Positions 44,207-52,942 of a stretch of DNA of 64,000 nt are shown here, one piece after another. Made by a program: the position numbers and the translations under genes. A model generated the notes under the pieces. It had not been told where the DNA came from and did not search any database. It was given only the letters and a program-made list of their open reading frames with translations. Origin of the DNA: Clostridia bacterium (GTDB lineage: Bacteria; Bacillota; Clostridia; TANB77; CAG-465). The DNA lies in assembly GCA_029256705.1 (NCBI GenBank), contig JAQSXK010000004.1, forward strand, positions 51,445-115,444. Reading direction: 5' to 3'. Numbering within the stretch: the first letter of the stretch is position 1; each line of letters begins with the position of its first letter.

Positions 44207-47200
44207 ATGAGAAAAAAAGGTATATCATTGCTAGTTTTAATAATTACAGTAATAATTATAATTATTTTAGCAGGAACTGTTATACTCAGTTTAAGTAATA
44301 ATAGAATATTAGATAAGTCTAGAAAAGCAAGATTCATGAGTGATTTTACTAATGTGCAAGATGGAGTAAATTTATATTCTCTTGGTAAATATAATGCAGA
44401 AACTAATGAATTTGAACTACCGCTTAAAGGATATCTAACAAATGAAGATAAAGCAAACATAGTAGAAAATAATCCAACTTTAAAAACTAAAATAGAAGAG
44501 CTGAGTGGAAGTATAGATACTACTAATTTGGCATGGATAAGTAGTGAAGATATAGGGGCAAAATTATCTAAAGAAAAAACCGAAAAAGGATACGTAATAG
44601 ATGTAACTAATGGACAAATCTATGATTACGTTGGTGATGTATTTGAAGGTAAAAGATGGCATACTTTAGATGGGGGTGTGTTAATTGGGGATACACTTCC
44701 ACCTACATATGAAGAACTATGGGATGGTTGGATTAAATTAACTTTGTATTATCCGGCAGGATCAACTGAGAAAAAATGGAGACTAGGAACTGAAGGGGAA
44801 CTAAGGGCAGATCCTATGCTTATGTGGCAAAACTATTTAGGACCAATAACAATACCATTAGATAGAGTGAAAGACGTCTGGATAAAATATATATTAAATA
44901 ATAAGGAAGTAGTAATACCACCAACTGGAACACTATTAGTAGATATAGTACCAGATAAGACAGGATATACAAAGGTACCTGGTGTAAAAGTACATATAAA
45001 CTTTGATGAAACTGCTACAACAAAAGAATATAGAGTTGGAGATAGCGGTTGGATTACATATAACGGAGAATTTAATGTAACAGAAAACTGTATAGTAGAA
45101 GCAAGAGCAAAGAAAACTGAAACTATATATAACACAGATGGAACAGTACTTGCAATTAGAAATATAGCTGGAAGAGACTTAGTATATATAGGAAATATAG
45201 GAATAGAAGAAACAGAATTACCGGCTCCTATAATAACAAGATTGGCTCCAGTAGGCACAGAAAAAGCAAGAGTTAAAGTAACGTATCCAGCTGAAGCGGA
45301 TAAAAAAATATATAAAGTAAATTATGGAATAGAGGAAAATTATACTACGGAAATAAACGTAGAAAATTATGGAACATATATAATAGCATATTATTATGAT
45401 GCAAGTGGCAAAAGATCAAAATCATCAAGTATAAGAATAAATGATACAAGTTCAGGAGGAGCAGAACCATCACAACCATATGATCCGAATCCAATCAATC
45501 CTGTTCCTAAAAATGATATACCAGCACCAATAGTAAGTTTAAATCCTGATACATTAGTAGAGGAAGTGCAAGTAAGTTTATCTGCACCTGCAAATGCAGA
45601 TAAGTTATATATAAAATTGGGAAGGTATGCAGATTATGTGTTATATACATCTCCAATAATAGTAAGACAAAATATGGAGATATATGCATATTACAGAACA
45701 TACGAAGGGGAAAAATCCGGGATAGGTTACGGATTGGTAGGAAATATAAAGCAAACTAATAAACCGTATGTAAATATAACTGCAAATCCATATCCATGGA
45801 GCTGGAGTTATGGAGCAAATGAAGTTGCGGTAACAATAAATTATAGCGATGCAACGGTAAAAGAATATAGTGAAGATGGAATAATATATGTTCCATATAT
45901 CGCACCATTTGTAGTAACAGAAAACAAAAGAATATATGCTAGAGGTACAAATTCATATGGAGTAACAGAAACAAGTTTGAATATAACAAACATAGGTAAA
46001 ATGGAAGTTCCAACACCAGTTGAAAATTTATCTGTTGGAATAAATGTAAATCCAGAACCAACGGTTTCTACAACAAGATTTACAAAAGTAAATGTAACAA
46101 TAGATTATGATAGTAAAGCAACAGAAAAATATTATTCTATTGGTAGATATGGAGAACTTAAAACATATAATGGTGTATTTGAAGTAACAAGTAATTGTAC
46201 AATATATGCATATGCAAAAGGAGTAAATGCACAGGGTCAAAATTTTAAAAAGATAGATAATTTATCTAATGGAATATCTCAGCCAATAATAACATCTGCA
46301 CCAGCAAATAATGAACAAGCTAGTAAAGTTATTGTATCTATCGAATTTGATAAATATTCAAAACTAAAAAGATATAGTATAGACGGAACTTCACTTAGAG
46401 ATTATGCAGGAGCATTTGAAGTAACTAAGAATGGCTCAGTAATATATGCATATAGTGAAAATGAATTAGGACAAAAATCTGAAGCAAGTTATACAGTGTT
46501 AAATATTGTACCAGAGCCACCAATTCTTACTTTAGATAAGGGACAATACTATATACTTAAATTAAATTATCCAGAAACTTCAAAAAATAGAGAATATAAA
46601 TGGAAAGTTAATGGAGAGTGGAAAAGTTATAAAGAAGCAGGAATACTTCTTCTAAAACCACAATATAAAGATCAATTAATTCAGAATGGAACATTAGTTA
46701 AAATAGAAGATGAAAACGGTAATTTAGTAACATTTACAGGAGATTATTATTTCATAGATGTTCCAATAAGTGAACTATTTGAAAATTTGTTTATGAGATG
46801 GGATAGAGAACCACTTGGTGCTCCACAAATTGTAATTACACCAACAGAACCAGCAATAAGTGTAACTGCAAATATATTATATAATCCTAACCTTGTAACA
46901 AAATTATATAAAGTGGTAAATTCAGACGGAAGTGTATTAAAAGATTGGACTAATTATACAGGCTCAATTGCAATAGATAGAAATAATACAATAGTGTATG
47001 CAAAAGGTATGGACGATACTGAAGTATGGACTGCAGAGGTAATGAAAAAAGTAGTTAATATAGATGAAAACCAACCTGTGATAAAATTAACAGCAGACTT
47101 AGATACTGCGCAACAAAAAGTAGCAGTTAAAGTAAATGTAACTGATGATGTTGGGGTGAAAAAAGTAAAATGGGCAGCAGGAGTGCAAGGTGAAAGTTAC

Positions 47201-49396
47201 TTTACAAACTCTGGAACTGAAATAGCAAATGATAGTATAGTAAATATAGCAAGTAATGGATACTATACATTCTACGCAGAAGATCAAGTTGGGAACAAAC
47301 AAGTATATACGTTAAATGTAACTAATGTAGATTTAACATCTCCGGTTATAGATATACAAGTTATTCCCGAAACCACAGTAGGTTTAACTGCAAATGTAAC
47401 AATAAATTATGGTGATTCAACAATAAAACAATATAAATTAGGAACAAACAATGCAACTTGGACTAATTATACTGTACCATTTGCAATATCTTCATATACA
47501 ATACTAGCAAATAGCTGGCAAAATGCAGATGGAACAGTAACAATATATGCAAAAGGAAAAGATACAGCAGGAAATGAAATAACTGTTCAAAAGAAAGTTG
47601 TAAGCTTAGATTTAGATAAACCTAATGCTCCAATAATTAATTCTAATTCAAGTTATGCAACTATAACTTTATATGGAGTCATTTTTGATAAAACTACGAC
47701 AATAACATATGATGCTAGAACGGATATAGATAATTACTATAGTATAGATAATGGAGCAACGTGGTTACTATATACTGGACAGTTTGATATGTTAAGTGGA
47801 ACAGTAATAGCAAAGAGTATCAAAAAAGCAACTGGACTTGAAGTTTCTGCAAGTAAAACTGTAGCAATGCCTCCTGATGCATTAGGAGCATTAGCATATG
47901 ATGGTAATGAAGCAACTTATTATTCAATGGGATCATTGGCTATACGATATGTTTTTGTAGATTCTAGTATGGGTGGTAAAACTATAAGAGTAAAAGCAGA
48001 TACAAGTGCTTTAACACTTACTGTGAGTTTCTTAAATTCATCGGGAAGTATAATAACAAGTTACTCTAACATTAGTAGTCCAGGTGTAACAAAACTTTAT
48101 GACGTAAATTATATAATACCAGAAGGAACTCAAAAAATTAAGTTTAGCAACAGTGCTAACAGTAATAATGTATATGTAAGAATATATGAAATTGAGTCTC
48201 AAAATGAACCAACATTTAATGCCACTAATGGTTATATGCTTTTAAATGCAGATTCTACGAAATCAATAAAAATCCCATATCAGATGGTAACAATAAATTA
48301 TTTCCCGACGAGTGTACAGAGATTATACAGAATAGGTGATACAGGTAATTGGATTAATTATTCAGAACAAGCTGTAAAAGTAAATCAAGGAGAAATAATT
48401 TATGCAAAAGGCATTGATAAGTATGGAAATGAAACAAGATTGATATCAAACTATACGGTTAATGTAACAGATGCAATAGATGGTTTTGCATACGATAATA
48501 ATGAATCAACATATTATTCAATGGGATCACTAGCTGTAAGATATATGTATGTAGATTCTAGTATGGGTGGAAAAAGTATAAGAGTAAAAGCAGATACAAG
48601 TGCATTGACACTTACAGTTAGTTTCTTAAACTCATCTGGAAGTACTTTAGCGAGTTATTCCAATATTACTAGTCCAGGTGCAACAAGACTTTATGATGTA
48701 AATTATATTGTGCCGGTAGGAACCCAAAAGATTAGGTTTAGTAATAGTTCTAATAATAATAATGTATATGTAAGAATATACGAAATTGAAGCCCAAAATG
48801 AGCCAACATTTAGTGCAACTAATGGTTATATGCTTTTACACGCTGATCCTACAAAATCAATAAAAAATCCATATCAGATGGTAACAATAAACTATTTTCC
48901 AACAAGTGTACAAAGATTATATAGAATAGGTAGTACTGGTGATTGGATGAATTATTTAGAACAATCGGTAAAAGTTAATAATGGAGAAACATTATATGCA
49001 AAGGGTATTGATAATTATGGTAATGAAACAAGAGTAATATCAAGTTATACTGCTAACGTAGTAGATGCAATAGGAAATTTTGCATATGATAATGATGAAG
49101 CAACAAGTTTTTCAATGGGATCAGCAACAGTAAAATATCTATTTGTAGATTCTAGTATGGGTGGAAAAAGTATAAGAGTAAAGGCAGATACAACAGCATT
49201 AACACTTACTGTAAGTTTTTTAAATTCGTCTGGAGGTACACTATCGAGTTATTCAAATATTACTAGCCCAGGCATTACAAAGCTTTATGATGTGAATTAT
49301 GTGATTCCAATTGGAACTCAAAAAATTAAATTTAGCAATAGTACTAACAACAATAATGTATATGTCCGAATATATGAAATTTGGAGTTTGATATAA
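44207..49396 (+). CDS. giant surface protein: type IV pilin-like N-terminus, chitobiase-type repeats, three C-terminal tandem repeats
   Basis: 1,729 residues. It starts MRKKGISLLVLIITVI with a 20-residue hydrophobic helix after KKG, the layout of prepilin-like signals, though Glu at +5 is missing. About 100 residues of pilin-like sequence follow. Residues about 230-1220 contain many copies of a chitobiase/hexosaminidase C-terminal (CHB_HEX_C) type repeat with the core Y-S-x-D/G-x-W-x-x-Y-x-G-x-F-x-V-T and IYAR/IYAYAKG ends. From residue 1224 a 198-residue unit is repeated twice and then cut at 110 residues. No LPxTG, no C-terminal helix and no S-layer domain. Probably an exported filament or adhesin held by its N-terminal helix; needs a prepilin peptidase encoded elsewhere. 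AAGGAGAAACAT before ATG. Confidence 0.8.
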   Translation: MRKKGISLLVLIITVIIIIILAGTVILSLSNNRILDKSRKARFMSDFTNVQDGVNLYSLGKYNAETNEFELPLKGYLTNEDKANIVENNPTLKTKIEELSGSIDTTNLAWISSEDIGAKLSKEKTEKGYVIDVTNGQIYDYVGDVFEGKRWHTLDGGVLIGDTLPPTYEELWDGWIKLTLYYPAGSTEKKWRLGTEGELRADPMLMWQNYLGPITIPLDRVKDVWIKYILNNKEVVIPPTGTLLVDIVPDKTGYTKVPGVKVHINFDETATTKEYRVGDSGWITYNGEFNVTENCIVEARAKKTETIYNTDGTVLAIRNIAGRDLVYIGNIGIEETELPAPIITRLAPVGTEKARVKVTYPAEADKKIYKVNYGIEENYTTEINVENYGTYIIAYYYDASGKRSKSSSIRINDTSSGGAEPSQPYDPNPINPVPKNDIPAPIVSLNPDTLVEEVQVSLSAPANADKLYIKLGRYADYVLYTSPIIVRQNMEIYAYYRTYEGEKSGIGYGLVGNIKQTNKPYVNITANPYPWSWSYGANEVAVTINYSDATVKEYSEDGIIYVPYIAPFVVTENKRIYARGTNSYGVTETSLNITNIGKMEVPTPVENLSVGINVNPEPTVSTTRFTKVNVTIDYDSKATEKYYSIGRYGELKTYNGVFEVTSNCTIYAYAKGVNAQGQNFKKIDNLSNGISQPIITSAPANNEQASKVIVSIEFDKYSKLKRYSIDGTSLRDYAGAFEVTKNGSVIYAYSENELGQKSEASYTVLNIVPEPPILTLDKGQYYILKLNYPETSKNREYKWKVNGEWKSYKEAGILLLKPQYKDQLIQNGTLVKIEDENGNLVTFTGDYYFIDVPISELFENLFMRWDREPLGAPQIVITPTEPAISVTANILYNPNLVTKLYKVVNSDGSVLKDWTNYTGSIAIDRNNTIVYAKGMDDTEVWTAEVMKKVVNIDENQPVIKLTADLDTAQQKVAVKVNVTDDVGVKKVKWAAGVQGESYFTNSGTEIANDSIVNIASNGYYTFYAEDQVGNKQVYTLNVTNVDLTSPVIDIQVIPETTVGLTANVTINYGDSTIKQYKLGTNNATWTNYTVPFAISSYTILANSWQNADGTVTIYAKGKDTAGNEITVQKKVVSLDLDKPNAPIINSNSSYATITLYGVIFDKTTTITYDARTDIDNYYSIDNGATWLLYTGQFDMLSGTVIAKSIKKATGLEVSASKTVAMPPDALGALAYDGNEATYYSMGSLAIRYVFVDSSMGGKTIRVKADTSALTLTVSFLNSSGSIITSYSNISSPGVTKLYDVNYIIPEGTQKIKFSNSANSNNVYVRIYEIESQNEPTFNATNGYMLLNADSTKSIKIPYQMVTINYFPTSVQRLYRIGDTGNWINYSEQAVKVNQGEIIYAKGIDKYGNETRLISNYTVNVTDAIDGFAYDNNESTYYSMGSLAVRYMYVDSSMGGKSIRVKADTSALTLTVSFLNSSGSTLASYSNITSPGATRLYDVNYIVPVGTQKIRFSNSSNNNNVYVRIYEIEAQNEPTFSATNGYMLLHADPTKSIKNPYQMVTINYFPTSVQRLYRIGSTGDWMNYLEQSVKVNNGETLYAKGIDNYGNETRVISSYTANVVDAIGNFAYDNDEATSFSMGSATVKYLFVDSSMGGKSIRVKADTTALTLTVSFLNSSGGTLSSYSNITSPGITKLYDVNYVIPIGTQKIKFSNSTNNNNVYVRIYEIWSLI
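47876..49393 (+). repeat. 594-bp tandem repeat inside the surface protein gene (2.55 copies)
   Basis: Units begin at 47876, 48470 and 49064; the last ends after about 330 bases with a short unique tail before the stop. Each unit encodes YSMGS, VDSSMGG, IRVKADTSALTLTVSFLNSS, YDVNYI, RIYEI and, in full units, the sequence NPYQMVTINYFPTSVQRLYR. The units are diverged at the DNA level, so the duplication is not recent. Confidence 0.9.
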
Positions 49397-49436
49397 AATA
49401 TTTATAGAATTTTGAATGAAGCATTTATAATTCCCT

Positions 49437-49484
49437 AAAAAAATCCTGTCAAGTATGTTTTTATATACTTGACAGGATTTTTTT
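49437..49484. terminator. long bidirectional terminator
   Basis: AAAAAATCCTGTCAAGTAT pairs with ATACTTGACAGGATTTTTT; serves the surface protein gene and the convergent gene ending at 49506. Confidence 0.88.
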
Positions 49485-49505
49485 ACAATTATAATACAAC
49501 TAATA

Positions 49506-49880
49506 TTATTTTAATTTATCTTCAAAAACTTTTATGTTCTCTTGAACTCTAAATTTAACAATTTTACTTATTAATTCATAAGGAATTGGTTTATTTATAG
49601 GAAATTGTACAGATCCTTTTGCTCCTTTGTAATCAGACAATTCATTTTTAAATGCATCAATTCCGCTAGGACTTGGATAAAACCCAATATGGTTTTTATA
49701 TGCAGCAAAATGCACTAGATTACCATATAGAAAAAATGTAGGCATTTGCCAACTTATTTTTTCTTCCGCATTTGGTGCGGACTCTTTAATAACTTTCTTT
49801 AGATTTTTAAGTATTTCTTGTACTTCAATTGGAAATTGTAAAATATACTCATCAATTGTTTTAAAAGTATTCTTTTCCAT
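49506..49880 (-). CDS. DUF1801 (YdhG-like) protein
   Basis: 124 residues. FKTIDEYILQFPIEVQEIL at the N-terminus, EKISWQMPTFF, LVHFAAYKNHIGFYPSP and GSVQFPINKPIPYELISKIVK match the YdhG/DUF1801 fold. Often annotated as an iron chaperone relative; the biochemical role is not established. AGGGAAG before ATG. Confidence 0.82.
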   Translation of the reverse strand: MEKNTFKTIDEYILQFPIEVQEILKNLKKVIKESAPNAEEKISWQMPTFFLYGNLVHFAAYKNHIGFYPSPSGIDAFKNELSDYKGAKGSVQFPINKPIPYELISKIVKFRVQENIKVFEDKLK

Positions 49881-49910
49881 AATAACTTCCCTTCTAACTT
49901 TAAATAAAAA

Positions 49911-51245
49911 TTATTGATTTTCAAGTAATACAATACACTCGATGTGACTAGTTTGTGGAAACATATCTACTGGTTGTATTTCTACTACTTTGTATTTATT
50001 AGATATTAAATAGTTAATATCTCTTTCTAATGTAACTGGATTACAAGATATGTAAATCACTTTTTTAGGCATAAGTGAAGTTAAAGATGACAAGAATTTT
50101 TCGTCACTTCCATTACGTGGAGGATCTAAGAAAACAATATCAATGTTTTCTTTTTTTGTAGCAAGGTCAGCCATAAAATCACTAGAATCTGAATTGTAAA
50201 AGTTAACATTTGTAATATTGTTTCTTTTTGCGTTTTGAATAGCATCTCTTACTGCATCTTTATTTAATTCTACACCTAAAACTTTTTTAGTTTTTTTGCT
50301 TAAAATTAATGAGATCGTTCCTATACCACAATATGTATCTATTACAGTTTCATTTCCACTTAAATTAGCCATTTTCATTGCTTGGTTATATAATATCTCA
50401 GTTTGAATAGGATTTATCTGATAGAAGGATTTTGGTGATATTTGAAAAGTACATCCACATAATTTATCTTCAATGAATCCTTTTCCGTATAAAACTTTTT
50501 CATAATCACCAAGTATCATACTTGTATTTCTGTCATTTATGTTTTGTACAACTGTAGTTATTTCCGGATGTTTTTTCAGTAATGCTTTGATGAAGTTATT
50601 TTTAGATGGGAATATAGGTGTTGCAGTTACAATTACAACCATAATCTGTTTACTAGCAAAACCAACTTTTATTAATACGTGCCTAATTAAACCAACACCA
50701 GTATCTTCATCAAATGGTTTTATTTTAAAACTCTTCAACATTTCACGAATAGATGTAATAATGTTATCTGCTCTTGAATCTTGTATAATACATTTATCTA
50801 TATTTATAACTTCATGTGTACTCTCAGCGTAGAAACCAGAAATTATCTTCCCTTTTTTATTAGTAGCAAATGTAGAATGAACTTTATTGCGATAACTGTA
50901 TGGATTATCCATACCTAGTATTTTGTTTACACTACAATATTTGCTTAACAAATTATTTACAATAGTCTGCTTAAAATTACATTGACCTTCATATGACATA
51001 TGTTGTATTTGGCAACCACCACATTGAAAGAAATATGGACATTTTGGAAATACTCTATATTTAGATTTTTCTTCAACTTTTATTAATCTAGCATTTAAAG
51101 ATTTTTTTGTATGAAATACATCTATATTTGCAATTTCTCCATCTATTAAATACGGAATATAAAATTTATTGTTATTTACTTTTACAATTCCTTTTCCGTC
51201 TTCATTAATTTCGCTACATTTTAACTTTAATTGTTCTCCGTTCAT
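49911..51245 (-). CDS. rlmD: 23S rRNA (uracil-5-)-methyltransferase, RlmD/RumA family
   Basis: 444 residues. N-terminal TRAM domain (about 1-58), [4Fe-4S] cysteines in CPYFFQCGGCQIQHM near 70-85, SAM-binding VIDTYCGIGTISLIL near 300, FLDPPRNGSDEKF near 372 and catalytic Cys in ISCNPVTLERD near 402. Firmicutes enzymes of this group methylate U747 and U1939 of 23S rRNA. Single gene upstream of the tRNA cluster, convergent with nothing. Confidence 0.9.
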   Translation of the reverse strand: MNGEQLKLKCSEINEDGKGIVKVNNNKFYIPYLIDGEIANIDVFHTKKSLNARLIKVEEKSKYRVFPKCPYFFQCGGCQIQHMSYEGQCNFKQTIVNNLLSKYCSVNKILGMDNPYSYRNKVHSTFATNKKGKIISGFYAESTHEVINIDKCIIQDSRADNIITSIREMLKSFKIKPFDEDTGVGLIRHVLIKVGFASKQIMVVIVTATPIFPSKNNFIKALLKKHPEITTVVQNINDRNTSMILGDYEKVLYGKGFIEDKLCGCTFQISPKSFYQINPIQTEILYNQAMKMANLSGNETVIDTYCGIGTISLILSKKTKKVLGVELNKDAVRDAIQNAKRNNITNVNFYNSDSSDFMADLATKKENIDIVFLDPPRNGSDEKFLSSLTSLMPKKVIYISCNPVTLERDINYLISNKYKVVEIQPVDMFPQTSHIECIVLLENQ

Positions 51246-51388
51246 ATTTTATCCTTTTCTAAGTATATAATTACTTTAATATATTCGTAAATATGATATC
51301 ATTAAATATCTTAAATTACAAGTTAGTATGTGTTTTTTGCATAAAAAAATCAAGTAAAATCGAAATTTACTTGAATTAGTATGAAACT

Positions 51389-51464
51389 TGGAGCTGAAAC
51401 TCAGAATCGAACTGAGGACCTACGGTTTACAAGACCGTTGCTCTACCAGCTGAGCTATTCCAGC
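51389..51464 (-). tRNA. tRNA-Thr (anticodon UGU)
   Basis: Minus strand begins GCTGGAATAGCTCAGCTGG; anticodon loop CTTGTAA; T-arm GTTCGATTC; CCA encoded. 76 bases. Last of a three-tRNA cluster. Confidence 0.95.
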
Positions 51465-51476
51465 ATAGTTTTATAT

Positions 51477-51551
51477 TGGTGACCCGTACGAGAATCGAAC
51501 TCGTGACCCCGCCGTGAAAGGGCGATATCTTAACCGCTTGACCAACGGGCC
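51477..51551 (-). tRNA. tRNA-Glu (anticodon UUC)
   Basis: Minus strand begins GGCCCGTTGGTCAAGCGG; anticodon loop CTTTCAC; T-arm GTTCGATTC; CCA encoded. 75 bases. Confidence 0.95.
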
Positions 51552-51558
51552 GATTTTA

Positions 51559-51634
51559 TGGTGAGCTATCCGCGATTCGAACGCGGGACAACTTGATTAA
51601 AAGTCAAGTGCTCTGCCAGCTGAGCTAATAGCCC
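51559..51634 (-). tRNA. tRNA-Lys (anticodon UUU)
   Basis: Minus strand begins GGGCTATTAGCTCAGCTGG; anticodon loop CTTTTAA; T-arm GTTCGAATC; CCA encoded. 76 bases. First of the cluster; the rest of 51246-51840 holds only the other two tRNAs and promoter-like AT-rich sequence. Confidence 0.95.
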
Positions 51635-51840
51635 ATAAAATGTATTGCCTATATATGATACTATATTTTAAGTAAAAAGTCAACACTTTATGCAAAAAAA
51701 AATAAAATAATTGAAAAAAATATAAAAGTGCATATTATTATAAGTGCACAAAGTGGAAAAAATAGTTAATTTTATTTAATATTAATTTTTTTGGAATAGT
51801 TGAAATAAGTGCATAATATAATGATATTGTGGTGATATAA

Positions 51841-52819
51841 ATGAAAATTAAAATTGGAATTGTAGGTTACGGTAATATAGCGAAAGGTGTCGAAAAAGAA
51901 ATTGTAAAAAATAAGGATATGGAGTTAGTAGCGATATTTACTAGAAGAAATTTGAACGAAATAACTAGTGATAATAAAGTTTATAGTTTAAGTGATATTC
52001 AAAAATTTGTTGGTAAAATCGATGTTATGATTTTGTGTTTAGGCTCTGCTACTGATTTACCTAAATATGCACATGTAATATGTAGAAACTTTAATACGGT
52101 GGATAGTTTTGACACTCATGCTAAAATAAGTGATTATTATAAACATATTAACAAAGTAAATAAAAAATCAAATACGGTAAGTTTGGTTTCTGCAGGTTGG
52201 GATCCGCGGAATTTTCTCTTTAGCTAGATTAATGTTTGAAACTATCCTTTCAGGAAGTAATACCTATACATTTTGGGGTGATGGTGTAAGTCAGGGACAT
52301 TCTGAAGCAATAAGACGATTATATGGGGTTAAGTATGCGATTCAATATACACATCCAAAAATAGATGCTATGAATAAAGTTAGAGAAGGAACATTACCAA
52401 AATTTAAAGTAAGAGATAAACACACAAGAGAATGTTTCGTTGTACTTGAAGAAGATAATGCAGAAAGCAGAAAGAGTATTGAAAAACAAATAAAGACAAT
52501 GCCAAATTATTTTTCGGAATACGATACTACAGTTAATTATATAACCGAAGAAGAATTTCAAAATAATCATATAAAGATGCCACATGGTGGTTTCGTTATA
52601 TGCTCCGCTAATACTGGAGATAATAATAAGCAAACAGCTGAACTATCACTTAAACTTGAGAGTAATCCAGAATTTACAGCTTGTATATTAATAGCATATG
52701 CAAGAGCTGTGTATAGATTATCTACTGAAAAGCGTTATTCTGCATATACAATATATGATATACCATTATCATATATATCTAACAAAAATGGTGCAGATTT
52801 AATTAAAAAACTCTTGTAG
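51841..52819 (+). CDS. ddh: meso-diaminopimelate dehydrogenase, split by a +1 frameshift at a CGG codon
   Basis: Ddh reductively aminates tetrahydrodipicolinate in one step to meso-DAP for wall and lysine synthesis. N-terminal NADPH-binding part: GIVGYGNIAKGVEKE, then IFTRR. Frame 0 ends at 52227 after SAGWDPRNFLFS. Skipping the C of CGG at 52207 gives SAGWDPGIFSLARLMFETIL, the conserved family segment, and the frame continues to 52819 through FWGDGVSQGHSEAIRR and KMPHGGFVICS. The joined protein has about 325 residues, normal for Ddh. Both halves are well conserved and show no other damage, which argues against an old pseudogene. Single gene after the tRNA cluster. Confidence 0.87.
52204..52227 (+). 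other. candidate +1 recoding site 2 (ddh)
   Basis: Frame 0 reads CCG CGG AAT TTT CTC TTT AGC TAG. The family needs WDP then GIFSLAR, obtained from CCG, skip C, GGA ATT TTC. CCG is itself a rare proline codon here (most are CCA), so the rare pair CCG CGG looks selected rather than a simple one-base error. Confidence 0.55.
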
Positions 52820-52892
52820 AATAAATATAAAATGTCATATAAAGTAAAATTATAACATAAATCTATAGTAAGGTTAAATTTATTAAAAAAAA

Positions 52893-52921
52893 TTGACTTT
52901 ACTATTTTTCTATGCTAAAAT
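52893..52921 (+). promoter_or_regulatory. promoter of the secretion-like cluster
   Basis: TTGACT at 52893-52898 and TAAAAT at 52916-52921, spacing 17. Confidence 0.65.
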
Positions 52922-52942
52922 TTCGTAGGTGATTTATTCAAA

